The notes under the pieces were generated by a model, which had not been told where the DNA came from, ran no database searches, and was given only the letters and a program-made list of their open reading frames with translations. A DNA stretch of 41,453 nt from Sterolibacterium sp. (GTDB lineage Bacteria; Pseudomonadota; Gammaproteobacteria; Burkholderiales; Rhodocyclaceae), in the NCBI GenBank assembly GCA_023258955.1, contig JAHFRE010000011.1, forward strand, positions 1 to 41,453, written 5' to 3'. A program made the position numbers and the translations under genes. Numbering within the stretch: the stretch's first letter is position 1; every line of letters begins with the position of its first letter. This document shows, in pieces, positions 1-6,663 of this stretch.

Positions 1-27
1 AATAACTCCCGCACGTAAAAATAAGCT
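1..27. repeat. Terminal direct repeat, left copy (contig closure)
   Basis: Bases 1-27 are identical to 41427-41453. A repeat this short is most simply the overlap left when a circular molecule is assembled, rather than a biological terminal redundancy. It shows the gene order should be read as a circle. Confidence 0.9.
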
Positions 28-63
28 TAACCGTCCGGTCCTGCGGCGGGAAGTGGCAAAGAT

Positions 64-435
64 TCAACCCGCCCTGCCCCGCCTGGCTTCTTCGGCGGTT
101 TTGGCGGTGTGGCACGTGGTGCAGATCGACTGCAGGTTTTCGTCGTCATCCGTGCCGCCTTCGAACTTCGGAATCTTGTGATCAACCTGCCTGGCAGGCC
201 TTGGCTTGCCGTTCTTCAGGCAGGGTTGGCAGAGGCCTTTGTCACGCCGCAGGATGCGCTTGCGGGTTTGCTCCCACTCGGCACCGTAGCCACGGCTTTG
301 TCGGCTGCCGCGATGTTCGTCGGCAAACTTTCCTATGTTGCGATCTGTCTTGTGCTTCTCGCAGTAGCCCGTGCCATCTCGGACCAGGACGCCGCAACCC
401 GTATGGCGGCAGGGTTTGGCGGCAGCGTTAGGCAT
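64..435 (-). CDS. HNH endonuclease (packaging-associated)
   Basis: A 123-residue HNH nuclease of the kind that sits beside terminase genes in cos-type HK97-like phages, where such proteins assist terminase cleavage. Visible features are an N-terminal Cys/His cluster (C9, C14, C25, H28), paired zinc ligands C69/C72 and C105/C108, the VDHKIP motif with H86, and N100 and H109 completing the HNH core. The next late gene after the circle junction is the small terminase. The ATG at 435 is the only good start; a TTG lies two codons upstream. No Shine-Dalgarno sequence is seen, because the start follows directly on the U-tract of a terminator, so expression may depend on readthrough. The family call is firm; the packaging role is inferred from context. 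Confidence 0.85.
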   Translation of the reverse strand: MPNAAAKPCRHTGCGVLVRDGTGYCEKHKTDRNIGKFADEHRGSRQSRGYGAEWEQTRKRILRRDKGLCQPCLKNGKPRPARQVDHKIPKFEGGTDDDENLQSICTTCHTAKTAEEARRGRAG

Positions 436-443
436 GGACAATA

Positions 444-472
444 AAAAACCCGCTCACCTTGCGGCTGCGGGT
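444..472 (-). terminator. Rho-independent terminator at the 3' end of the Q-like gene
   Basis: Read on the minus strand, AACCCGC pairs with GCGGGTT across a 13-nt loop and is followed by a run of T. The hairpin overlaps the last codons and stop of the antiterminator-like gene and ends just before the HNH start. It would separate early from late transcription and is a plausible site of antitermination, as in lambda Q control. Confidence 0.75.
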
Positions 473-870
473 TCTGGCTGGGCGCATTGATGCACCCTAT
501 CTAGTTGCGGCGTATTCTGGTCACATTGGAAATCCATGTCAAGAGAAATCTTTTCATGGGCGGCGGCCAGATACTTACCGAGGGTTAGTTTGTTGATGCC
601 AAGCCTCGCAGCCATCGTTCGCAGCGATCCACCGCGTTGATATGCCTCGATTACGACAACGCGCAAGATCACTGGCAAGCGCATCACAGCCTCATCGATT
701 GCGACAATATCCGTTTCAGCAAAGCCCAACGGAATCGATGCGCCGAACGAATCGCCTCTCGGGGCATCCTGAAACATAGGAGACACCGATGGATAGCCCA
801 AGGCACCACTCGCTCGCTTGATCGCCCAGCGGCCCCACATCGACAGCAGCACTTCGATTGTCGCCTTCAT
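454..870 (-). CDS. Q-like late antiterminator (Phage_antitermQ type)
   Basis: A 138-residue protein resembling the P22/phi80-type Phage_antitermQ family. It has an N-terminal RWG/WGRWA-like signature ([12 protein letters not shown], residues 11-22), then an acidic helix, and a C-terminal helix-turn-helix around residues 82-108 ([20 protein letters not shown]). Family members let RNA polymerase read through terminators ahead of late genes. The position fits: it is the last early gene, a terminator sits at its end, and packaging and head genes follow on the same strand. Its ATG overlaps the upstream stop as ATGA, with an AAAGGG ribosome site. A general HTH or sigma-like regulator is the alternative. 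Confidence 0.7.
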   Translation of the reverse strand: MKATIEVLLSMWGRWAIKRASGALGYPSVSPMFQDAPRGDSFGASIPLGFAETDIVAIDEAVMRLPVILRVVVIEAYQRGGSLRTMAARLGINKLTLGKYLAAAHEKISLDMDFQCDQNTPQLDRVHQCAQPEPAAAR

Positions 871-1055
871 CGTTGCCCTTTCAATTGACGGCCCATGGCC
901 TGCTTTACCAACCGACGAATCCGCCTCGTCTTGCGCTTGCGTTCCCGTTCCTTGAATTCCTTTTCTTCCTTTTCCATCCTGGCCCGGGTGGCGCGCAGAC
1001 GATCAAGCGTCTCTGCCGGGTCACCCCATAGCCAGGAGAACGGCACGGCCGCCAT
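867..1055 (-). CDS. Small basic coiled-coil protein
   Basis: A 62-residue protein of unknown function. The N-terminus ([19 protein letters not shown]) is followed by a long, highly charged helix rich in Arg, Lys and Glu (about residues 20-60), predicted to be coiled coil or nucleic-acid binding. It overlaps the Q-like gene downstream by ATGA and touches the upstream gene by one base, so it is translated in the same operon. Proteins like this commonly lie beside antiterminators in beta-proteobacterial prophages, but I do not recognise a named family. Confidence 0.6.
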   Translation of the reverse strand: MAAVPFSWLWGDPAETLDRLRATRARMEKEEKEFKERERKRKTRRIRRLVKQAMGRQLKGQR

Positions 1056-1342
1056 CAGCGATACCTCCCGCGCTTGCGGTTTGCCACGACCGGCTCGTTG
1101 GCTGCCTCATCGACAACCTCAAGCGCCATCGCCGATACCGGAACCACCACGCCGGCTGGCACATAGCGCCGCCCCATCTCATGGCCTGCCTCAGCAGCGA
1201 AGAAGCGCTGCTCTGGCTTGCAATCGGCGTGCAAGCCGCGCCGGATTACGTTGTCGATCTCATCGACGCCGAAGGCCGAGCGCAGATCGTCGATGAACGC
1301 CGTGACCTTCGGCATCTTCGATCGGTTGTTTGCCCGTGTCAT
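1055..1342 (-). CDS. Hypothetical phage protein
   Basis: A 95-residue protein with no family I can name. The middle (about residues 11-60) looks helical and contains VTAFIDDLRSAFGVDEIDN, followed by RFFAAEAGHEMGRR; the C-terminus is basic. It opens the small-gene cluster that leads to the Q-like antiterminator and starts right beside the iteron region, so its promoter and leader would lie within those repeats. The ATG at 1342 is the first start after the repeat region. Its tight coupling to the next gene (stop and start share a base) supports real translation. Confidence 0.6.
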   Translation of the reverse strand: MTRANNRSKMPKVTAFIDDLRSAFGVDEIDNVIRRGLHADCKPEQRFFAAEAGHEMGRRYVPAGVVVPVSAMALEVVDEAANEPVVANRKRGRYR

Positions 1343-1343
1343 G

Positions 1344-1599
1344 TTCCTAACCTTGCCGAGGTTGGGCAGAGGTTGGGAAGGCTGGAGGCCTTTCCTGCTG
1401 GCCTTCTTCCTAACCTTCCTAACCTTCCCAACATAAAATGGGTAGTGGGTGCGCGCGCGTGTGCGCGGGTGCGCCCGCCCCCGCGCCCGCCCTCGTGTGA
1501 GAGAAATAGGTTAGGAAGGTTAGGAAGGTTAGGCATCGCCTGTATTGGCGGGGCTTCCAGCCTTCCTAACCTCGGCTGAGAGGTGGGGAAGGTTGGGAA
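1344..1599. repeat. Iteron array, candidate replication origin
   Basis: About a dozen 9-bp repeats of GGTTAGGAA, or its complement TTCCTAACC, fill this gene-free stretch. Complement copies are at 1344, 1407, 1416, 1425 (degenerate) and 1563. Direct copies are at 1360 and 1371 (variants), 1509, 1518, 1527, 1582 (variant) and 1591 (variant). The triple at 1407-1433 and the triple at 1509-1535 form an inverted repeat around an AT-rich spot (ACATAAAATG) and an alternating GC tract. It directly follows the primase-helicase gene, as iteron origins do in P4- and lambda-like phages. The origin role is inferred; an operator array or structured mRNA is possible. Confidence 0.6.
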
Positions 1600-1621
1600 C
1601 CTTGACGATTGAGCCGATGCC

Positions 1622-4075
1622 TCAAAATGGCACATCATCGCCCTCCCATGGCTGCTGCGCTGGCGTGTCGGACGTCGAGCCTGCCCCATTTGTCACCGGG
1701 GGCTTGTACCAGTACCGAATCATGCCGTTGCGTCGTTCAAAGCGTTCACAACCCAGCTTCCTTAAAGCAATGCCGATACGCGTCTGAATATCGCGCGTCA
1801 GCTTTCCTGCATCCAGCTTGAGACAATCGTGGGCCGCCTCATAAGCTGAGAAATCCGCGACCCGCGCGAACACCCAATCGTGCAGCGCATCGATCAGGCT
1901 GTCCTGCTGTTCGACCCGCAACTGCTCGATGTCGAACCACTGGCGCTGCTCATCGGCGGTCGGCCAATATCGTTCCCCGGCATCAACGCGCACCAAGGCC
2001 TCGGCAAACAACTGATCGCGCACGCTGCGCAGGCCTTCGTGATCGATCATGTCCAGCAGGCAATCAGCCGGCCAGAAACGCCGGCCGCCCGTTGGGTCCT
2101 TGTTCCACTCATGCTCGTTGGTGCTGCCGCCGAAGATCGACTGACGCGGCGCCTTAATTTCCCGCCGACCATAGACCGGGCGGTACTCATCTACACGCCG
2201 CGACAAAAAGGACTTCTGTCGGCGCTCCTCGGATCGCGCCAGGGCGCCCAACTCCGGAAACTCGTAGATCATCTTCCCGCGCAAGGCGCTCATCGCATCC
2301 TTGCTTTGCAGATCGAGCTCGGTGTCGCCATACCAGTCCCCGCCGAGAATCTCGAACACCGTGCTCTTGCCCTTGCCTTGCGGACCACACAGCACCAGGC
2401 AGTAATCGAACTTGGAGCCGGGCACGAATACACGCTTGACCGCGCCCATCAGCCACCAGGCCGACACGCGGGCAGAGTATGGCGTCAATTCAACCCCAAG
2501 GTATTTCGTCAACCAGCCGTTGAGCCGTTTGACGCCGTCCCACTTCAGGCTGCGCAACCACTCGCGCACCGGGTGCCAGGCATTCGCTCGGCCCAACACT
2601 TCGACCGCCTCGGCGACAAGGGCCGACGAAGGCGTGAATCCATAGACGCGCGACAGCCACATCGCCGCACGCGAATCGTCCTGGGCATCCCACTCGCCAA
2701 CCTTGCCCTCATCGAATGGCGGCGCTTTGCGCTTGACGGTGCACAACGACATCTCGTCATAGGCCAGCACGCCCTTCCAGGCCGGATGATGGGCGAGGAT
2801 CTGATACACGTTCGACAGGCAGCTCGCCAGCTCGCCCTTGCGGTAGATCAGCTCGGGAATCCACGGCGCCCTGGGCGGGTACTCTTCCCCCTGGCCTGCG
2901 CCAGCCTCGGAAGGGGTAGAAGACGGTTCCGAAGGTTTTCGCTCGGTGCGGTTTTCCTTGGCACGCAGGAAGTCAGCCAGGGCCGTGCCCTTGAGCCCAT
3001 CCGCGATCGCGTCCGCGACATCCCAGCCGTCAGGCTTGTCACCAGGCGCGGGGATCTTCACGTCCCACCAGCGACACCCAAGCGCCAGGACATGCGCGGC
3101 GATCTTCGCCATTGCCGACACCCCAGGCTGCTTATCCTCGGGCAGCAGCGGCTTCGAGAGCTCGATCATGCCGGCTTGGCGATCGGCCGGCGTCAGACGC
3201 TCGCGTTTGGCATCGCAATCCGCCCAGGCCATCACCTTGCGCCCGGCAAGCGGCGACCAATCCACCAGATCGACGGCCTTGCTGCCGCCCGGCCAGGATA
3301 CGACCACCAACTCAGGCAGCTCGGCTTGTGCAGCATCCGTGCATTTCTCGCCCTCGACCAGCAGCACGGTTGCCTCCGGTCTGGCAGCCAGACGATCGAG
3401 GCCATACATCGGGCGCGGCTTGGCAAAAGAAACGCCATGCCATTCATAGGCGCCAGTCACTGCATGGCGACACCAGCACAGCGGCAATACCTCTTTGCCG
3501 CCGGTAGATTTTTCGAAGCGCCACACATAGCCAAGCACCCGGCCTTCGGCATCACGATAGGTCCAGATATGCCCCGGCTTGCCGCGCTTGATGTGCGCTA
3601 CCGGCGGCGCCGGCGCATCCTCTGGCACGGGAGAAACCGGCTCCCATTCCGTTCGCTTCTTTTTCTCCGGCCCTGCCGAGGCGGCAGCCAACTCGCCAGG
3701 CTCGGCAGGGTGTTCAGTTTCAGCAGGTTTCGCAGCTTGTTGGCTGCCTGTGGGCAGGGTGGTATTCGATTCAGGAACATCGGCGCCGAGGGCGCGACAG
3801 GCATCAAGGAAAGACAGACCCTCATATTCCCGCAAGAACTTGATCGCATCGCCGTGCGCATCGCAGCCGAAGCAGTGATAAAAGCCCTTGTCCGGATTTA
3901 CCTTGAATGACGGCGTGGCCTCGTTGTGGAACGGACAGCAGGCTTCCCATTCGACGCCGCTCTTGGTCAGCGGCACGCGGGCATTGATGACCTCAACGAT
4001 ATCGACACGGGCCAGCAAGGCCTCGGTATCGATCGGCGGCTTGGCGCTACGCGCCGGCCTCTTCTTGTCGGCCAT
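1622..4075 (-). CDS. Phage primase-helicase (CHC2 zinc finger, Toprim, VirE-type ATPase)
   Basis: An 817-residue replication protein. Residues about 20-90 form a DnaG-type CHC2 zinc finger (CPFH at 47-50, CFGC at 68-71) that recognises primase start sites. Residues about 170-370 hold a Toprim-like region (LLVEGEKCTDAAQ, then MAWADCDAK) for primer synthesis. The C-terminal half is a virulence-associated-protein-E-like P-loop ATPase with Walker A GPQGKGKST near residue 564 and an acidic EFPELGAL strand typical of that family. A Pro/Ser/Glu-rich linker (about 375-400) joins the halves. It lies in the early leftward operon and ends at the edge of the iteron array, so it probably acts at that origin. 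The ATG at 4075 is chosen because the conserved N-terminus follows directly. Confidence 0.92.
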   Translation of the reverse strand: MADKKRPARSAKPPIDTEALLARVDIVEVINARVPLTKSGVEWEACCPFHNEATPSFKVNPDKGFYHCFGCDAHGDAIKFLREYEGLSFLDACRALGADVPESNTTLPTGSQQAAKPAETEHPAEPGELAAASAGPEKKKRTEWEPVSPVPEDAPAPPVAHIKRGKPGHIWTYRDAEGRVLGYVWRFEKSTGGKEVLPLCWCRHAVTGAYEWHGVSFAKPRPMYGLDRLAARPEATVLLVEGEKCTDAAQAELPELVVVSWPGGSKAVDLVDWSPLAGRKVMAWADCDAKRERLTPADRQAGMIELSKPLLPEDKQPGVSAMAKIAAHVLALGCRWWDVKIPAPGDKPDGWDVADAIADGLKGTALADFLRAKENRTERKPSEPSSTPSEAGAGQGEEYPPRAPWIPELIYRKGELASCLSNVYQILAHHPAWKGVLAYDEMSLCTVKRKAPPFDEGKVGEWDAQDDSRAAMWLSRVYGFTPSSALVAEAVEVLGRANAWHPVREWLRSLKWDGVKRLNGWLTKYLGVELTPYSARVSAWWLMGAVKRVFVPGSKFDYCLVLCGPQGKGKSTVFEILGGDWYGDTELDLQSKDAMSALRGKMIYEFPELGALARSEERRQKSFLSRRVDEYRPVYGRREIKAPRQSIFGGSTNEHEWNKDPTGGRRFWPADCLLDMIDHEGLRSVRDQLFAEALVRVDAGERYWPTADEQRQWFDIEQLRVEQQDSLIDALHDWVFARVADFSAYEAAHDCLKLDAGKLTRDIQTRIGIALRKLGCERFERRNGMIRYWYKPPVTNGAGSTSDTPAQQPWEGDDVPF

Positions 4076-4077
4076 GA

Positions 4078-4269
4078 TCAGCGGCGCTCAGACCTTTCCT
4101 TGATGGCATCAATGCGCTTTCGGCAGTGCGCCAGAACCTCCTCTTTATCCATGCTGCCCCAATCGGCGCGCCGATCGGCTGCGGAGAGATAAGCCTGCAG
4201 GCTGGCCAGGCCAAGACTGCTGAGGAACTTCATTTCATCCAATGTCGTATGGGCCTGAGCGACTTTCAT
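4078..4269 (-). CDS. Small hypothetical protein
   Basis: A 63-residue protein squeezed between the YdaT-like regulator and the primase. It overlaps the upstream gene by 4 bases (ATGA) and ends 2 bases before the primase start, so translation is probably coupled. It is charged and helical, with KFLSSLGLASLQAYLSAADR followed by a KEEVLAHCRKRIDAIKER helix. No domain is recognised. Position suggests a minor role in early regulation or replication. Confidence 0.6.
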   Translation of the reverse strand: MKVAQAHTTLDEMKFLSSLGLASLQAYLSAADRRADWGSMDKEEVLAHCRKRIDAIKERSERR

Positions 4270-4826
4270 GGTTTCCCCCTCAACTGGGCTTCAACCGCGA
4301 CCAAGGCCTCTTGTTGTTTCCCGATCGATTCCGTGAGTTCGCGCTGCGCGGTCTCCAGCTCGCCCAGCCCGACACCGTCGACCAGTGCCGCCAGGGCTGA
4401 AGTCGCATCACCGTTTTCCTTGGCTATGGTCTGAATCAGGCGGCCGACATCGAAACCGGCCGCGCCACCCTCGATCAGTCGAACCGACAACCCGGCCTGC
4501 AGCAACATCTCGTCCATGCAGACAATGCGAAGATCGACGGGCAGCGCGGCGATCAGGAACGGCAGAAAGTTGGCCGGCAACAGGTTCGTATCCTTGCTGT
4601 CGTCATCAAGCCAGCGGAAGACGCGATCCGCGTTGACCTTCATTCGATCGACCATATCGCGCGTCTCCGGATCGAAGCGCAGGCCGATGGTTTGCGGCCC
4701 GCCCAAGCGCTCGAAGGTTTCGACGATCTGCTGGGTGACCGTTTCGCGGGACCAGTTCTCCCGCTTGCGCCAGGCCTGCACGGCTCGGCGGATGATGGCT
4801 ATCAGGGTATGCGATTGACCGCGCAT
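4266..4826 (-). CDS. YdaT-like (CII-like) early regulator
   Basis: A 186-residue protein resembling YdaT of the Rac prophage, a family first called a toxin and later viewed as a CII-like transcription regulator. The match lies in the central region: MVDRMKVNADRVFRWLDDD followed by an NLLPANFLPFLIAALP stretch and an LLxxAGLSVRL segment. The C-terminal 60 residues form a coiled coil (LETAQRELTESIGKQQEALV). A GAGGAG ribosome site precedes the ATG at 4826. It follows the YdaS/Cro-like gene on the same strand, matching the ydaS-ydaT order and the cro-cII order of lambda. Regulatory function is inferred from family and position. Confidence 0.7.
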   Translation of the reverse strand: MRGQSHTLIAIIRRAVQAWRKRENWSRETVTQQIVETFERLGGPQTIGLRFDPETRDMVDRMKVNADRVFRWLDDDSKDTNLLPANFLPFLIAALPVDLRIVCMDEMLLQAGLSVRLIEGGAAGFDVGRLIQTIAKENGDATSALAALVDGVGLGELETAQRELTESIGKQQEALVAVEAQLRGKP

Positions 4827-4992
4827 GACTTATAACTCCTCAAGGCGTAAGGTTAAAGCTGCAAAAAAAGGCCGGCGCGGGGTTTCGGCGTCGGCTGAAG
4901 CCCAGGCGAACCTGGGCGGGAGGAATAGGTGGAGGCTACTGACATGGCAAAATCCGATATCCCCATCATCATCAACCTTGAAAGGCGCCTCC

Positions 4993-5226
4993 ATGGACAA
5001 AGCCACGGACAGCATCGACATCACCTGCCCGAAGTGTGGCAAGCAGTTCCCGCATCCGGTCGCAGGGCTGCCCGACCATGGAACGGCCATCTGTCCCAAT
5101 TGCGGTTATCACGCATTCACCGATGGCGTCACTCAGAAGAAGTTCTTCCAGGCGATCGAGAAGCTGGAAGTGCAAAGGGAGCGGGAGGACATCAGCCGCC
5201 GCAGAAATCTCACGGACAAAACTTAG
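4993..5226 (+). CDS. Small zinc-ribbon protein
   Basis: A 77-residue protein with two CxxC knuckles (CPKCG at residues 12-16 and CPNCG at 34-38), a classic zinc ribbon, followed by a helical charged tail (FFQAIEKLEVQREREDISRR). Third codon positions are strongly GC-rich, like the real genes of this window. An AAGG motif lies about 8 bases upstream of the ATG at 4993. Oddly, it is on the plus strand inside the otherwise minus-strand cro-to-ydaT operon. A 97-codon reading frame (5265-4972) lies antisense in codon register and begins with ATGA coupling to the Cro-like gene; its third positions are much less GC-rich, so I prefer the zinc ribbon. Confidence 0.6.
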   Translation: MDKATDSIDITCPKCGKQFPHPVAGLPDHGTAICPNCGYHAFTDGVTQKKFFQAIEKLEVQREREDISRRRNLTDKT

Positions 5227-5261
5227 AACCGGACCGGGATCGGTCACGAATTGAGGCTCAT

Positions 5262-5543
5262 TCATGCCGCCGCCTCTTGCGGTCTTTCGATCGGCGGCCA
5301 GATGCCGGCAATCACCTGGTTGGCGATTTCCGGCGGCAATGCGTCGGTCGGATTGGGATAAAGGTCGGAACGCAGTTGGTGCGGCGTCACTTTGTACCCG
5401 GTCAATTTGGCGACCGACAGCACTTCTCCGTCTGGAACCTTGTCCCATTGGCTGACTGCGCCTCGGCTTTTCCCCAGGGCGAAGGACATGGCCACGATGC
5501 CGCCAACGTGTCCTGCCGCCGTCAAAATGATTTGTTTGTCCAT
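5262..5543 (-). CDS. YdaS/Cro-like repressor
   Basis: A 93-residue helix-turn-helix protein of the YdaS/Cro group. The HTH is around residues 17-40 (MSFALGKSRGAVSQWDKV), with the recognition helix followed by DGEVLSVAKLTGYKVTPHQLR, typical of this family, which ends in an LYP motif. It is transcribed away from the CI-like gene from a promoter overlapping operator sites at 5555-5596, as lambda cro is. The ATG at 5543 fits the family start (MDKQIIL); an upstream ATG at 5567 would lie inside the -10 region of the promoter and is unlikely. It would act as a DNA-binding switch favouring lytic growth. Confidence 0.8.
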   Translation of the reverse strand: MDKQIILTAAGHVGGIVAMSFALGKSRGAVSQWDKVPDGEVLSVAKLTGYKVTPHQLRSDLYPNPTDALPPEIANQVIAGIWPPIERPQEAAA

Positions 5544-5554
5544 AATTCGGGAAT

Positions 5555-5584
5555 AGTTTAGCCACATTCAACTACAAGAGTCAA
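5555..5584 (-). promoter_or_regulatory. Leftward early promoter (PR-like)
   Basis: On the minus strand TTGACT (5584-5579) is followed after 18 bases by TAAACT (5560-5555), a good sigma70 match. The -10 overlaps one operator-like site and the -35 touches another, so repressor binding would block it. It drives the Cro-like gene and the replication genes beyond. The second promoter at 7097-7126 has the same hexamer pair and spacing. Confidence 0.65.
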
Positions 5585-5620
5585 CTGTCGCTAAACCATT
5601 GGAGTTTAGTTAAGCTATAT
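5556..5620. promoter_or_regulatory. Three 17-bp operator-like sites at 24-bp spacing (OR-like)
   Basis: Sites are GTTTAGCCACATTCAAC (5556-5572), GTCAACTGTCGCTAAAC (5580-5596) and GTTTAGTTAAGCTATAT (5604-5620). Each has one strong GTTTAG(C) half-site and one weaker partner, and each starts exactly 24 bases after the last, placing them on the same helical face region as lambda OR1-3. They lie between the divergent Cro-like and CI-like genes. Both repressors are expected to bind here; the binding is inferred. Confidence 0.7.
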
Positions 5621-5631
5621 ATTCCACACTA
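5616..5631 (+). promoter_or_regulatory. Repressor maintenance promoter (PRM-like), possibly leaderless
   Basis: An AT-rich TATATATT at 5616-5623 is the only convincing -10 upstream of the CI-like ATG. It would place the transcript start at or beside 5631. No ribosome site precedes the ATG and no good -35 is present. This matches lambda PRM, which is activator-dependent and makes a leaderless cI mRNA. Confidence 0.45.
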
Positions 5632-5990
5632 TGAATACCGGATCTCGACTGAAACAACTGCGCAAGCACTACAAGCTCACGGGCGATGAAGTCGCCGAGA
5701 TCTGCGGCGTTTCGAAAGGCCGCGTTTCACAGTGGGAATCGGGCAAGGGCGAACCTTCGATGGCGCAAGTCAGAATGCTCAAGACCGTGATGGACTTCAC
5801 CTGCGATTGGCTGATTGATGGCCTCGGCACACCACCATGGGAAACAGATCAATCCCTCCAAGCGCTTTATGCGGTTGCTCAGAAGCTCCCGCACTACGCC
5901 GTCATCAAACTGACGAAAGAAGGCCTTTCATATGCTGAACTCATCAAAGAGGCGGGAAGCCCTGAAAGTAATGACGGGACACACGGCTAA
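5631..5990 (+). CDS. CI-like XRE-family repressor (short form)
   Basis: A 119-residue DNA-binding protein with a textbook XRE helix-turn-helix at residues about 6-60: LKQLRKHYKLTGDEVAEICG, then VSKGRVSQWESGKGEPS with the recognition helix. The C-terminal half is short and helical, with no S24 self-cleavage domain, so it should not be inactivated by RecA-stimulated autolysis like lambda CI. Induction must work another way (for example, antirepression). It is divergent from the Cro-like gene across the three-site operator region, which identifies it as the lysogeny repressor. The ATG at 5631 starts directly after the -10 region. Confidence 0.8.
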   Translation: MNTGSRLKQLRKHYKLTGDEVAEICGVSKGRVSQWESGKGEPSMAQVRMLKTVMDFTCDWLIDGLGTPPWETDQSLQALYAVAQKLPHYAVIKLTKEGLSYAELIKEAGSPESNDGTHG

Positions 5991-6032
5991 GATATACACT
6001 CTGCCAATTCAACTCCGTTTCAATTTCGACTG

Positions 6033-6374
6033 ATGCAATCCTTTTCAATAACTCACTGGATCATCCTCCTGGCAATTGTCGGCGTGCTGGCAAGGCCGCT
6101 TATTCAGGGGTTCAAGAGAGGGATGTCGGGGAATGCCGACGGCAAGATGATCTGCCCCAGCTGCGGCACCCAGGGCGATCCAGATACGGTCACGCGGGGC
6201 AGCATCTGGATTGAAATCGTTCTATGGCTTTGCCTGCTCGTCCCAGGGCTGATCTACAGCTTATGGCGGCTCTCGACGCGCGGCGACGTTTGCGGCGCTT
6301 GCGGCCAGAAAGGCCTTATTCCGGTAAATAGTCCCAACGGCAAGCGTCTGGCAAAACAATTTGAAGCTAGCTGA
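6033..6374 (+). CDS. Membrane protein with zinc-ribbon cysteines
   Basis: A 113-residue protein with two hydrophobic segments (about residues 8-25 and 57-75) and two cysteine knuckles, CPSCG near residue 41 and CGACGQKG near residue 87, between and after them. The pattern suggests a small inner-membrane protein with a zinc ribbon at the cytoplasmic face. It follows the repressor gene on the same strand and precedes the next gene with a 14-base overlap, so it is probably expressed in the lysogen. Superinfection exclusion is a reasonable guess from position only; no family is recognised. Confidence 0.6.
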   Translation: MQSFSITHWIILLAIVGVLARPLIQGFKRGMSGNADGKMICPSCGTQGDPDTVTRGSIWIEIVLWLCLLVPGLIYSLWRLSTRGDVCGACGQKGLIPVNSPNGKRLAKQFEAS

Positions 6375-6627
6375 CATACTGGTAACCCTGGCTATAGTTG
6401 CATTGATTTCACCGTGTCAGGTTGAAGCAAAACAGCACCGCAGCAGCTCCGCCAAGGCAACATTCAAGCGCGCCCACCCTTGCCCAGCCAATGGCGCGCG
6501 CCGTGGCCCTTGTCCTGGCTACGTGATCGACCACGTCATCGCCCTCAAGCGCGGCGGCTCCGATGTTCCTGAAAACATGCAGTGGCAGACCATAGAAGAT
6601 GCGAAAGAGAAGGATCGATGGGAATGA
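6361..6627 (+). CDS. Small HNH-motif protein with signal-like N-terminus
   Basis: An 88-residue protein. Residues 1-23 look like a signal peptide or membrane anchor (LADILVTLAIVALISPC). The rest matches a known family of small HNH-signature proteins: KRAHPCPANGARRGPCPGY, then VIDHVIALKRGGSD and ENMQWQT, ending with AKEKDRWE. D-H of VIDHV and the downstream N and W are the conserved core. The start is a TTG at 6361 overlapping the upstream gene; no ATG exists before the signal segment, so the start is uncertain. If exported, it may act on DNA in the periplasm, for example against incoming phage DNA; that is inference. Confidence 0.65.
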   Translation: MKLADILVTLAIVALISPCQVEAKQHRSSSAKATFKRAHPCPANGARRGPCPGYVIDHVIALKRGGSDVPENMQWQTIEDAKEKDRWE

Positions 6628-6663
6628 TAAGTAAATAGCAGATTGGAAAGTGCACCTCGAATC

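Noticed and set aside
1-27. Biological direct terminal repeats as in T7-like phages
   Set aside because: 27 bases is too short and fits an assembly overlap; the terminase and HNH genes point to cos-type packaging.
1507-1535. A CRISPR array
   Set aside because: The repeats are 9 bases long, directly adjacent and in both orientations without spacers, unlike CRISPR.
1339-1689. A minus-strand protein with PNLPNLPNL and GRLGRLGR repeats
   Set aside because: It is the translation of the 9-base iterons, which keep reading frames open by chance, and it overlaps the end of the primase gene.
1880-3910. A long plus-strand reading frame antisense to the primase
   Set aside because: It is a shadow of GC-rich codons; the minus-strand frame carries CHC2, Toprim and ATPase motifs.
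4972-5265. A 97-codon minus-strand gene coupled to the Cro-like gene
   Set aside because: Its third codon positions are markedly less GC-rich than in real genes here, while the antisense zinc-ribbon frame has good codon bias and two CxxC knuckles. Kept only as an alternative.
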